From JABMRF01 sp964584985 (lineage in GTDB: Bacteria; Patescibacteriota; Patescibacteriia; UBA11705; JABHMO01), in the NCBI GenBank assembly GCA_964584985.1, contig CAZPBK010000001.1:1-64000 (forward strand): 64,000 nt of DNA, given 5' to 3'. Within the stretch, counting starts at the first letter, position 1; the number at the start of each line of letters is the position of its first letter. The notes below the pieces were generated by a model. The model was not told the origin of the DNA, did no database searches, and was given only the letters and a program-made list of their open reading frames with translations. Both the position numbers and the translations under genes were made by a program. Below, one piece after another: positions 15,867-22,934 of the stretch.

Positions 15867-16864
15867 GAAAAAAACTTTTTATTTTAGCCATATTTTTGCT
15901 TTTATTGTGTTTTTGGTATGTTAAAGCGATAAACACGGATAATCCCAATTCTTTTGGAGAAAAACAATTTACCATTAAAAAAGGTCAAAGCTTAACGGAG
16001 ATTTCCAAAAATTTAAAAAAACAAGGATTTTTAGAAAAAACTTTTTGGTTTAATGTTTATGCTGTTATTTCCGGAAACAAATCCGAATTTAGAGCCGGGA
16101 TTTATGAATTAAAGACCGATATGGATATTGTTGAATTGGTTGATGACATAATGGAGCAGCAAAAGGTCGAGCCGGCCAAAGAAGTAAAAATAACTTTGTT
16201 GGAAGGTTGGAGCGTGGAACAAATGGATGAGTACTTGGTTTCTCGGGGCTTGATTAAAGAAAAGGAATTAATTGAGTACTCTGAAGATTATAATTTGAAA
16301 AAATATACCTTTTTAGCTGATCGTCCCAGAAAAGCCGATTTGGAAGGTTATTTGTATCCTGACACTTATTTGGTTTTTGAAAAAAGTTCAGTGGGTAATA
16401 TCGCTGATAAAATGTTGGCCAATTTTAATAAAAAGTTAACCGGTGAAATAAGGGCGCGAATCCAAGCGCAAGAAAAAACAGTGTTTGAAGTGTTAACTTT
16501 GGCCAGCATAGTGGAAAAAGAAATGTATGGTTATGAGAATAGAAGAGTGGTGGCTGATATTTTTCTTAAGCGTTTGAAAGTTGGGATGCCTTTGCAGTCT
16601 GATGCTACGGTTAATTATATTACGGAAAAAGGAAATCCGGCTCCCAGTTTAAAAGATACACAGATAGATGATCCCTATAATACTTATAAATATCGCGGTT
16701 TGCCACCCGGACCGATTTGCAATCCAAGCATTGAAGCCATTAAAGCCGTTGTATATCCAAAAGAAACAAATTATTGGTATTTTTTAAATGCACCGAGCGG
16801 GGAAATAATTTTTAGTCACAACCATGACGAGCATGTTCGCAATAAATATAAATACTTAAAATAA
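15863..16864 (+). CDS. mltG: Endolytic murein transglycosylase MltG (YceG-like)
   Basis: A 333-residue protein with an N-terminal membrane anchor (about 4-22), then a LysM-like region ('FTIKKGQSLTEISKNLKKQG') and the YceG catalytic domain. The catalytic glutamate is in 'LASIVEKEMYG', followed by 'LQSDATVNYI', 'YNTYKYRGLPPGPICNPS' and 'FSHNHDEH', all typical. It cleaves nascent glycan strands and limits their length. The gene overlaps manC by 4 bases (ATGA) and precedes the translin-family gene by 14 bases. Confidence 0.95.
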   Translation: MRKKLFILAIFLLLLCFWYVKAINTDNPNSFGEKQFTIKKGQSLTEISKNLKKQGFLEKTFWFNVYAVISGNKSEFRAGIYELKTDMDIVELVDDIMEQQKVEPAKEVKITLLEGWSVEQMDEYLVSRGLIKEKELIEYSEDYNLKKYTFLADRPRKADLEGYLYPDTYLVFEKSSVGNIADKMLANFNKKLTGEIRARIQAQEKTVFEVLTLASIVEKEMYGYENRRVVADIFLKRLKVGMPLQSDATVNYITEKGNPAPSLKDTQIDDPYNTYKYRGLPPGPICNPSIEAIKAVVYPKETNYWYFLNAPSGEIIFSHNHDEHVRNKYKYLK

Positions 16865-16878
16865 ATAAATTTTAAATT

Positions 16879-17454
16879 ATGATTAATAAAAAATTTTGGC
16901 AGACAGTTTTGGACAAGCAAAAAGAATATGATAATTCACGCCGGAAAATCATTTCTCTGAGTTCAGAAGCTCAGCATTTATCTAAGCAAAGCATTTTTTC
17001 TTTGCAAAGAGGCAAGAAAAAACAAGCTGAAGAAAAAATAAAAAAAGCCAAATCCGGCTTGATTACTTTGGAAAAGCGTTTTGGCAAATTTGGAAAGTTA
17101 AGAACAGAAGGTAGCTGGAAAGCGGCAACGGAAGAGTTTGTGGAAGCCAAACTTTTTATGGATTTTATGTCCGGAAAAAAGATAACCGAAATTAAGGAAT
17201 TTTATGTTTTGCCGGAGGAGTATATCGGGGGGCTTTGCGATTTAACCGGCGAGATTGTCAGGATGTTGGTTATTTGGACAACCAAAAAAGAGTTCACTAA
17301 GGTTGAAAAAGGAGCGGAGGCTGTAGATCAAATTATTCAAGAATTAATGCAGTACAGTTATGGCGGATATTTGCGTACAAAGTTTGATCAAGCCAAAAAA
17401 TCCTTGCAAAAAGCTGAACAAATTTTGTATGATTTAAGTATGCGTCAAAAATAA
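16879..17454 (+). CDS. Translin-family nucleic-acid-binding protein
   Basis: A 191-residue all-helical protein resembling translin and its archaeal homologues. The core 'YIGGLCDLTGEIVRMLV' (about 114-130) matches 'YLLGLADLTGELxR'. The C-terminal 'LRTKFDQAKKSLQKAEQILYDLSMR' segment (164-188) matches the conserved end of that family. Eukaryotic translin/TRAX binds single-stranded RNA and DNA, and with TRAX forms the C3PO nuclease; prokaryotic homologues are poorly studied. The acidic pair in 'DLTGE' resembles the position of catalytic acids in TRAX-like nucleases, but activity cannot be judged here. The family is uncommon in bacteria. Confidence 0.8.
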   Translation: MINKKFWQTVLDKQKEYDNSRRKIISLSSEAQHLSKQSIFSLQRGKKKQAEEKIKKAKSGLITLEKRFGKFGKLRTEGSWKAATEEFVEAKLFMDFMSGKKITEIKEFYVLPEEYIGGLCDLTGEIVRMLVIWTTKKEFTKVEKGAEAVDQIIQELMQYSYGGYLRTKFDQAKKSLQKAEQILYDLSMRQK

Positions 17455-17464
17455 AATAAAAAAA

Positions 17465-17905
17465 ATGAAACACAGCAATCAAAAAGAACAAGAGCAAGAA
17501 TACGCTCGCCTCAACAAGGAGTATAAGGAAGAAAAAATGGCTTTACTCAAAGAGCTTAGGCAAGAGGTGGGAGATGAGAATAAAAAGAAAAAAAAACCGC
17601 GCCACTCCAAGTTTTGCTGTTTTTTTGTTTTTTTGTTGGTGCTTTTAAGTATTTTGGTTATTGTTTTTTTTGTTAAGGAAATAAAAGACGAGCTCCTTAA
17701 TGATTATAATGAAAAAAGTGAAAAAGTGCGTGATATTATTCCACAGGCCGGGGAAGAGGTAAAAAAAAGTTTAGAGCAGGGAGAAGAATTGTTAGAAGTC
17801 ACTAAAGATAAGGCGGAAAAGACCAAAGAAAACATTGATCAAGCTAAAAAAACCTATGACCAAGTTCAGGAATTTAAAGAAAAGGTGGAAGGTTTTACCG
17901 AGTGA
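17465..17905 (+). CDS. Single-TM coiled-coil protein, unknown
   Basis: A 146-residue protein with a charged N-terminal helix (1-45), one membrane helix (about 50-72, 'CCFFVFLLVLLSILVIVFFV') and a long charged helical tail rich in Glu/Lys with heptad character (76-146). The tail is likely a coiled coil. No family was recognised. It begins 10 bases after the translin-family gene and ends before a bidirectional terminator, so it is the last gene of the manC-mltG operon. Confidence 0.65.
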   Translation: MKHSNQKEQEQEYARLNKEYKEEKMALLKELRQEVGDENKKKKKPRHSKFCCFFVFLLVLLSILVIVFFVKEIKDELLNDYNEKSEKVRDIIPQAGEEVKKSLEQGEELLEVTKDKAEKTKENIDQAKKTYDQVQEFKEKVEGFTE

Positions 17906-17969
17906 TTACCTAAGTTTATGCGGGTTGTGTTTTAAATTTTTTTTTATTTAAATATAAATTATTTCAAAA

Positions 17970-18002
17970 AAAAGCTTGCTAAGATTAAGCAAGTTTTTTT
18001 GA
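17970..18002. terminator. Bidirectional terminator
   Basis: CTTGCT (17975-17980) pairs with AGCAAG (17988-17993) around a 7-base loop. An A-run lies on the left and a T-run on the right. It separates two convergent genes (ending 17905 on plus and 18021 on minus) and can serve both. Confidence 0.8.
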
Positions 18003-18020
18003 TAAGCTGTTCTTGGTTAT

Positions 18021-18911
18021 TTAATCATAGCCAGGGCAATTAAGTTGACCTGTGGAGTAGGTGGTTTTTTTTATCCTTTTTTGAGCTAAAAAGTAGTATT
18101 TTTCTTCAATTTCAAAACCCAGAAAATGACGGTTAAGTTTTTTGGCGACCACGGCCGTAGTGCCCGAGCCCATAAAAGGATCAAAAACCAGGGCGCCTTT
18201 ATTGGAGCTGGCCGTGATTATTCTTTTAATCAGTTTTTCCGGTTTTTGAGTGGGATGCTGGGTGTTTTCCGGCATAGACCAAAAAGGCACAACCAGATCG
18301 GTCCAGATATTTGACGGATGAGTCATTCTGGTTTTTTGTCCGTTTTTTTCCTGCCAGTCTTTGGGGTTTCCGGCTTGGTCTTTGTAAGGAGCAATAACCG
18401 ACTTTTTTACTTTAACTTGATCCAAATTAAAAACATATTCATCCGTTTTAGTGGCAAACCAAATGTCTTCCATATTGTTTTTCCAGTTTTTTTTGGCTCC
18501 GCGTCCTTTTTCTCTTTTCCAAGTGATGCGATTTTGCAGGATAAAATATTTTTTAAGTAAGGCTTCAATTGTGCCCGAAGCTTCCCAGTTAATGCAGATA
18601 TAAATGGAGCCGTTTGGTTTAATAATTCTTTGACATTGTTTGATCCAATGGTCAGCCCATTTTTTAAACTCTTTTTCTTTGATTTGTTTTAGTGTGCCTT
18701 GGCCGAAATTTTTTCTAATGGTGTAGGGCGGATCGGTTATGATTAGATCAACGCTTTGTTTAGGAAGTTTGGTCAGATCTTTATTAGCATCAGCCAAATA
18801 GATTTTATTAAGCAAGTCTTTTTGGACGGGATTTTTAGGCAATTTTAAAATAGGGAATTGTTGATAATCCTTTTGATTGACTTTTATGGTTTTGTTTCTA
18901 GGCGAGCTCAT
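18021..18911 (-). CDS. Orphan DNA methyltransferase, beta-class N4/N6 type
   Basis: A 296-residue adenine-N6 or cytosine-N4 methyltransferase. The catalytic motif 'DPPY' (residues 60-63) precedes the SAM-binding motif 'FDPFMGSGTTAVVAKKLNR' near the C-terminus, the order that defines the beta class (RsrI, CcrM and HinfI types). 'HPTQKPEKLIKRII' is the usual motif before the SAM site. No restriction endonuclease gene is nearby, so it is probably a regulatory or epigenetic methylase or a lone defence remnant. The recognition sequence cannot be deduced. Its -10 element ends 6 bases before the ATG, suggesting a leaderless mRNA, and a structured RNA unit on the same strand ends just upstream. Confidence 0.87.
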   Translation of the reverse strand: MSSPRNKTIKVNQKDYQQFPILKLPKNPVQKDLLNKIYLADANKDLTKLPKQSVDLIITDPPYTIRKNFGQGTLKQIKEKEFKKWADHWIKQCQRIIKPNGSIYICINWEASGTIEALLKKYFILQNRITWKREKGRGAKKNWKNNMEDIWFATKTDEYVFNLDQVKVKKSVIAPYKDQAGNPKDWQEKNGQKTRMTHPSNIWTDLVVPFWSMPENTQHPTQKPEKLIKRIITASSNKGALVFDPFMGSGTTAVVAKKLNRHFLGFEIEEKYYFLAQKRIKKTTYSTGQLNCPGYD

Positions 18912-18917
18912 AGGGGT

Positions 18918-18926
18918 ATTATAGCA
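18918..18926 (-). promoter_or_regulatory. Leaderless promoter of the methyltransferase
   Basis: On the minus strand TGCTATAAT, an extended -10, is followed by ACCCCT and then the ATG at 18911. The expected transcription start coincides with the start codon. thpR at 63011 has nearly the same arrangement. Confidence 0.65.
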
Positions 18927-18943
18927 GATTTAAAATTTATGAT

Positions 18944-18975
18944 AAAAAAATCCGCCGAACTTGTTTGTTCGGCGG
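18944..18975 (-). terminator. Strong terminator of the twin-octapeptide RNA
   Basis: On the minus strand CCGCCGAAC and GTTCGGCGG form a perfect 9-bp stem around a 6-base loop, followed by A and seven T. It ends the transcript that starts near 19289 and lies 33 bases before the methyltransferase start. Confidence 0.92.
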
Positions 18976-18993
18976 TGGCAGAGTTTACTTAGA

Positions 18994-19020
18994 CTAAAGA
19001 AATCCGCTCGTGAATTTCAT
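18994..19020 (-). CDS. Octapeptide ORF 2 (MKFTSGFL)
   Basis: Eight codons and a TAG stop encoding MKFTSGFL. An ideal ribosome site, AAGGAGG (19026-19032), lies 5 bases before the ATG; such sites are rare in this window. It is nearly identical to the octapeptide encoded 137 bases upstream in the same RNA. The differences are Lys/Arg at position 2, a synonymous Thr codon and Leu/Ala at the end, which is the pattern expected if the peptide itself is conserved. It could be a leader peptide, a signal or toxin-like micropeptide, or a translation-sensing element. Confidence 0.6.
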   Translation of the reverse strand: MKFTSGFL

Positions 19021-19130
19021 TCTTTCCTCCTTGTGTCTTTCCGGCCCCCGTAGTTTGATAAAAAGGGGAGGTTTTGTACGCCAATATCCAATCCGCCGGA
19101 AAGCTCGGATTGAATGTTTTTAGCAGGTAG

Positions 19131-19157
19131 CTAAGCAAATCCGCTTGTGAATCGCAT
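19131..19157 (-). CDS. Octapeptide ORF 1 (MRFTSGFA)
   Basis: Eight codons and a TAG stop encoding MRFTSGFA, with the ribosome site GGAGGA (19162-19167) 4 bases before the ATG. The stop codon is followed directly by a stem arm (19124-19130) that pairs with 19217-19223, so the ORF and its ribosome site sit inside a closed RNA domain. See ORF 2 for the comparison. No longer in-frame product is possible, because the stop is firm in both copies. Confidence 0.6.
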   Translation of the reverse strand: MRFTSGFA

Positions 19158-19295
19158 TTTGTCCTCCAAATTGTTCGCTTCTCGGCTTTGCCAAAGGCAA
19201 AGAAGCTCCTTCTGTTCTACCTGAATTCCGAAAAGCCATTGAGCTTAATTCAAGTAAGAAAATCAGAAAACCATTTCTTACATGAAGATGAGATC

Positions 19296-19324
19296 AGTAT
19301 AGTACAGATAAAGATTCTTGTCAA
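19296..19324 (-). promoter_or_regulatory. Consensus promoter of the twin-octapeptide RNA
   Basis: On the minus strand TTGACA (19319-19324) and TATACT (19296-19301) are separated by exactly 17 bases, one of the strongest promoters in the window. The same -35/-10 pair with the same spacing precedes the orphan gene at 59261. Confidence 0.88.
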
Positions 19325-19451
19325 TAGTTTTTGTGTGTTTTGACTAAAATTAGGCATTTTTTGATTTGTTTATCCAAAAGATGAACACTGTTTTTGTTCG
19401 GCTGTATTACTGCCGTTTTTAAGGCTAAAGTTGTTAATGTTTTTCACAAAA

Positions 19452-19479
19452 TAGACATTATCTGTAGTTTTGTTATAAT
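19452..19479 (+). promoter_or_regulatory. rsmI promoter
   Basis: TAGACA (19452-19457) and TATAAT (19474-19479) are 16 bases apart, with an extended -10 (TGTTATAAT). The predicted leader of rsmI is about 25 bases. Confidence 0.65.
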
Positions 19480-19508
19480 TTAGCTGTATTTATTAATTTT
19501 GAAAAATT

Positions 19509-20150
19509 ATGCTACATATCGTAGGCACGCCAATTGGTAATTTAGACGATTTTAGCCCGAGAGCGTTGGAGATTTTACAAAACGCGCATGTTATTTTATG
19601 CGAAGATACCAGGCAGACTCGGAAGTTAACCGAGCATTTTAAAATAAAAACTAAACTGATCAGCTTGCATCAACATACCAAGGACGAAAAGATTATTAAA
19701 TTATTGGATAAATTTGATAAAGTGGCTTATGTTAGCGACGCCGGCACTCCCGGAGTTTCTGACCCCGGCGGACGCTTGGTTGAATTGGCTTTTGAAAAAA
19801 ATATTCAAGTCAGTCCGATTCCCGGGCCGAGTGCGGTTATGGCCGCTTTATCTGTTTGTGGTTTCCCGGCTGATAAATTTGAGTTTTTGGGATTTTTCCC
19901 GAGAAAAGGCAAGCAAAAGATTTTGAATAAGATTAAAGACTCATCTCAAACTGTTTGTTTTTTTGAATCACCGCATAGAATTATAAAGACTTTGGAGATT
20001 TTAAAACCGGAAATAGGCGAAAGAAAAATTATGATTGGTCGTGAACTGACCAAAAAGTTTGAAACACTTTATCGTGGAACACTTTCCCAAGTCCTGCCGG
20101 AAATAAAAGCTAAAGGGGAATTTGTGATTATTATTTCAGCCAAAAAATAA
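19509..20150 (+). CDS. rsmI: 16S rRNA 2'-O-methyltransferase RsmI
   Basis: A 213-residue tetrapyrrole-methylase-fold enzyme that methylates the ribose of C1402 in 16S rRNA. Motifs are 'GTPIGNLDDFSPRAL' at the N-terminus, 'ILCEDTRQT', 'VSDAGTPGVSDPGG' and 'IPGPSAVMAALSVCGFP'. Many RsmI proteins are about 280 residues; this one ends after the catalytic domain and lacks the usual C-terminal extension. It is followed by metG after 20 bases. Confidence 0.94.
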   Translation: MLHIVGTPIGNLDDFSPRALEILQNAHVILCEDTRQTRKLTEHFKIKTKLISLHQHTKDEKIIKLLDKFDKVAYVSDAGTPGVSDPGGRLVELAFEKNIQVSPIPGPSAVMAALSVCGFPADKFEFLGFFPRKGKQKILNKIKDSSQTVCFFESPHRIIKTLEILKPEIGERKIMIGRELTKKFETLYRGTLSQVLPEIKAKGEFVIIISAKK

Positions 20151-20170
20151 AATTTTATTTAATAATACTT

Positions 20171-21697
20171 ATGGAAAAGAAAAAATTTTACATTACCACG
20201 CCGATTTATTATGTTAATGATCGGCCGCATGTTGGCCATGCTTATACCACTTTAGCCGTTGATATTTTGGCGAGACATCAAGCCTTTAAACTTGGACAAG
20301 ATAAAGTTTTCTTTTTGACCGGCACTGATGAGCACGGTGTGAAAGTGGCTCAGGCCGCGGAAAAACAAAATAAAACTCCGAAAGAATTTTGTGACATGGT
20401 TTCGGCTCAGTTCAAAACCGCTTGGGATAATTTAAATATAAAATATAATGATTTTATCAGAACAACTGAAGATCGACATCAGAAAACGGTTAAAGAATTT
20501 TTATTAAAATTAAAAACCCAAAAAACCCCCAAAGGCAATCCGGTTATTTTTAAAGATAAATATGAAGGTTATTATTGCACCGGTTGTGAAGCTTATAAAA
20601 AAGAAGAAGATTTGGTTGATGGAAAGTGTCCTGATCACGGAATTAAGCCGGAGTTTTTGTCAGAAGAAAATTGGTATTTTCGTTTATCCGATTATACGGA
20701 TATTTTAAAGGAAAAAATTGAAAAAAAACAAATGCGGATCTATCCCGCACAAAGAGAAAAAGAAGTGCTTAGTTTTATTTCGCAGGGGCTGGAAAATATT
20801 GCCATTAGTCGAGCCAATGTGAATTGGGGCGTGTCAGTTCCTTTTGATGAAAATCAGACTGTGTATGTTTGGGTGGATGCTTTGATAAATTATATTTCCG
20901 CTTTGGGTTATCCGGATCAGAAAAAGTTTAAAGATTTTTGGCCGGCCGATACCCAGATTTTGGCCAAGGATATTTTAAAATTCCACTGTATAATTTGGCC
21001 GGCCATGCTCTTGGCCAATGAGTTGGAACTGCCTGAAGATTTCTTTGTCCATGGTTTTTTTACTTTTGATGGAAAAAAAATGAGCAAAACTTTGGGTAAT
21101 GTTGTTGACCCCAATGATTTGGTGGGAAAATACGGAGCCGAAGCCGCACGTTATTTGATTATTTCGCAATTTATTTTTGGTCAGGACGGAGATATAAAAA
21201 CCGAAGAGTTTTCCACAAAATACAATGCGGATTTGGCTAACGGTTTGGGGAATTTAACCAGTCGGATTTTAAGCATGGCGGAAAAATATTGTCAGGCCAA
21301 GGTACCGAATAAAGAGTTTAATCTGGATATTGATTTGGAAAAAATTTGGCAAGATCTTGATCAAGGATACACTGATTATAAAATTTATGAAAATATTAAA
21401 CTGATATGGAATATTTTGCGTTTGGCCGACGGTTATATTGACGAAACAAAACCGTGGGCTTTAGCCAAAGAAGAGAAGTCTGAAGAGTTGAATCAGGTGA
21501 TTTATAATTTGTTGGAAATCTTACGTCATATCGGTTGGATGATTCGGCCTGTTTTGCCGGAAACATCGGATAAAATTTTGAAAAGATTAAATCAAGATTA
21601 TAAAGCCGATTTTGAGACGATTAAAAAAATCGGCCTGCTTAAAGCCGGAGAAAGTATAGAAAAAGGTCAACCGCTTTTTCAAAGAATAAAAGAATAG
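20171..21697 (+). CDS. metG: Methionyl-tRNA synthetase
   Basis: A 508-residue class I synthetase. The HIGH motif is 'HVGHAY' within 'YYVNDRPHVGHAYTTLAV', and the KMSKS motif is 'KMSKTLGNVV'. A zinc knuckle with Cys-x2-Cys and Cys-x2-His is visible ('CTGCEAYKKE', then 'GKCPDHG'). The catalytic core and anticodon-binding helices are complete. The C-terminal tRNA-binding domain seen in many longer MetRS is absent, as in other compact forms. It charges tRNA-Met for initiation and elongation. Confidence 0.96.
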   Translation: MEKKKFYITTPIYYVNDRPHVGHAYTTLAVDILARHQAFKLGQDKVFFLTGTDEHGVKVAQAAEKQNKTPKEFCDMVSAQFKTAWDNLNIKYNDFIRTTEDRHQKTVKEFLLKLKTQKTPKGNPVIFKDKYEGYYCTGCEAYKKEEDLVDGKCPDHGIKPEFLSEENWYFRLSDYTDILKEKIEKKQMRIYPAQREKEVLSFISQGLENIAISRANVNWGVSVPFDENQTVYVWVDALINYISALGYPDQKKFKDFWPADTQILAKDILKFHCIIWPAMLLANELELPEDFFVHGFFTFDGKKMSKTLGNVVDPNDLVGKYGAEAARYLIISQFIFGQDGDIKTEEFSTKYNADLANGLGNLTSRILSMAEKYCQAKVPNKEFNLDIDLEKIWQDLDQGYTDYKIYENIKLIWNILRLADGYIDETKPWALAKEEKSEELNQVIYNLLEILRHIGWMIRPVLPETSDKILKRLNQDYKADFETIKKIGLLKAGESIEKGQPLFQRIKE

Positions 21698-21722
21698 AAT
21701 AATAAAAATAAAATAAAACAAT

Positions 21723-22556
21723 ATGTTTGACACTCACGCGCATGTGAATTTTGCGGATTTTAAAAATGACGCCGATGAGGTGATGCAAAGAGCCAAGGAA
21801 AAGAAAATGACCTTGATTAATGTCGGTTCGCAAATTTCCACCAGCCGAAGAGCCGTGGAAATGGCTGAAAAGTATTCCCATGCCTACGCCGCAGTCGGTC
21901 TTCATCCCATTCAACTGGAGGATATTGATATTAAAGAAGAACATGCCGAGTTCCATTCTCGAAAAGAGGAATTCAATCCGGAGAATTATCGTGTTTTGGC
22001 CGACGGAGATAAGGTGGTGGCCATTGGCGAGTGTGGCTTGGATTTTTATCATATTTATGAGCCGGAAAGAAAAAAAGAGATTGTTGATAAACAAAAAAAA
22101 GTGTTCAAGCAACAGATAGAATTGGCTGATCAGGTTGATTTGCCCATGATTATTCATTGTCGCGGTTCAAAAGACAAGGTGGAGGACGCATATTATGATT
22201 TACTGAAAATTCTAAAGCAAAAAAGTCCCAAAAAAAGAGGCGTTTTGCACTGTTATATTGGTCCACCGGAGCTGGTTTCGGAATTTTTGGACCTGGGTTT
22301 TTATTTGGGCTTTAATGGAGTAATTACTTTTGATAAGACCGGCAAAACTGAAGAAATAATCCTTAAAACTCCGAAAAACAGGATTTTGACGGAAACCGAT
22401 TGTCCATACTTGACACCCGTGCCTTATCGTGGAAGAAGAAACGAACCTATTTATGTAGAATTTGTTTTGGAAAAATTGGCCCAAATTAAAGAGAAAAGCA
22501 AAGAAGAGATGGAAAATATTACAGAGAATAACGCCAGAAGATTATTTTTAAACTAA
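21723..22556 (+). CDS. tatD: TatD-family metal-dependent DNase
   Basis: A 277-residue amidohydrolase-fold protein. Metal and active-site motifs are 'FDTHAHVNF' at the start, 'AIGECGLDFYHIY', 'PMIIHCRGSKDKVEDAY', 'GVLHCYIGP' and 'ILTETDCPYLTP'. TatD proteins are 3'-5' exonucleases linked to DNA fragmentation and oxidative damage repair. A start just after metG and the lack of a separate promoter suggest cotranscription. The gene symbol is family-level; YcfH/YjjV-type paralogues cannot be separated by eye. Confidence 0.92.
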   Translation: MFDTHAHVNFADFKNDADEVMQRAKEKKMTLINVGSQISTSRRAVEMAEKYSHAYAAVGLHPIQLEDIDIKEEHAEFHSRKEEFNPENYRVLADGDKVVAIGECGLDFYHIYEPERKKEIVDKQKKVFKQQIELADQVDLPMIIHCRGSKDKVEDAYYDLLKILKQKSPKKRGVLHCYIGPPELVSEFLDLGFYLGFNGVITFDKTGKTEEIILKTPKNRILTETDCPYLTPVPYRGRRNEPIYVEFVLEKLAQIKEKSKEEMENITENNARRLFLN

Positions 22557-22596
22557 AATATTTTTTCCCAAAAGATTTGTTTATACACAATCGGGG

Positions 22597-22625
22597 TTGA
22601 AATATTTTTTTTTATTTGTTAGAGT
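22597..22625 (+). promoter_or_regulatory. Possible ATP synthase operon promoter
   Basis: TTGAAA (22597-22602) and TAGAGT (22620-22625) are 17 bases apart, directly upstream of the first gene of the atp operon. The -10 is poor, so this is a weak call based largely on position. Confidence 0.35.
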
Positions 22626-22639
22626 AAGGGTGCTTTTAT

Positions 22640-22921
22640 ATGTCAAAACAAGAAAAAAGAAAAAACAAAAAAAATCAAAAAGCTTGGTGGCAGCCAGCTA
22701 TGGAAATATTTGTGCAAGTGGCGGCTTGGATTGTTTTTCCGGTTATTGTAAGTTTGTTTCTGGGGAACTGGCTTGATGAAAAAAATCAAACTTCGCCAAA
22801 ATACACTTTGATTTTTGTTGGAACGGCATTTATTATCACCAATATAGGATTGATCAGATTGACCTTGCAGGCTTCCAAAAAAATTAATAACCAACAGTTA
22901 GATAAAAAGGACGGGGAGTAA
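22640..22921 (+). CDS. AtpZ/AtpI-like ATP synthase accessory membrane protein
   Basis: A 93-residue protein with a basic N-terminus and two membrane helices (about 27-48 and 56-76). 'FPVIVSLFLGNWLDEK' and 'PKYTLIFVGTAFIITNIGLIRL' resemble AtpZ ('GxxLGxxLD ... P...xxG...G'). It is the first gene of the F-type ATP synthase operon, where AtpI/AtpZ genes usually stand. The family is linked to c-ring assembly or Mg/Ca transport. Confidence 0.78.
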   Translation: MSKQEKRKNKKNQKAWWQPAMEIFVQVAAWIVFPVIVSLFLGNWLDEKNQTSPKYTLIFVGTAFIITNIGLIRLTLQASKKINNQQLDKKDGE

Positions 22922-22934
22922 TTATAAGTAGTTT

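Larger units (their letters stand above)
18944..19289 (-). ncRNA. Structured ~345-nt RNA with two octapeptide ORFs
   Basis: A transcript with its own promoter (19296-19324) and terminator. Visible stems, given as plus-strand arms, are 19254-19261 with 19274-19281 (8 bp), 19177-19181 plus 19187-19192 with 19196-19206, 19124-19130 with 19217-19223 (7 bp, closing a region that contains the first ribosome site and ORF), and 19089-19095 with 19106-19112 (7 bp). The arm at 19065-19071 (CCTCCCC in the RNA) can pair either with GGGGG (19045-19049) or with the second ribosome site (19026-19030), so the two pairings exclude each other. GCGGATT occurs four times in the RNA. It matches no RNA class that I recognise. 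Confidence 0.7.

Noticed and set aside
19162..19280. 39-codon minus-strand frame beginning MAFRNSG that overlaps octapeptide ORF 1
   Set aside because: It has no ribosome site, runs through several RNA stems and lies out of frame with the well-supported octapeptide ORF.
18944..19289. tmRNA, RNase P RNA, SRP RNA or 6S RNA as identity of the structured RNA
   Set aside because: None of the conserved cores or end sequences of these RNAs could be found; the tmRNA tag has no Shine-Dalgarno and is not duplicated.
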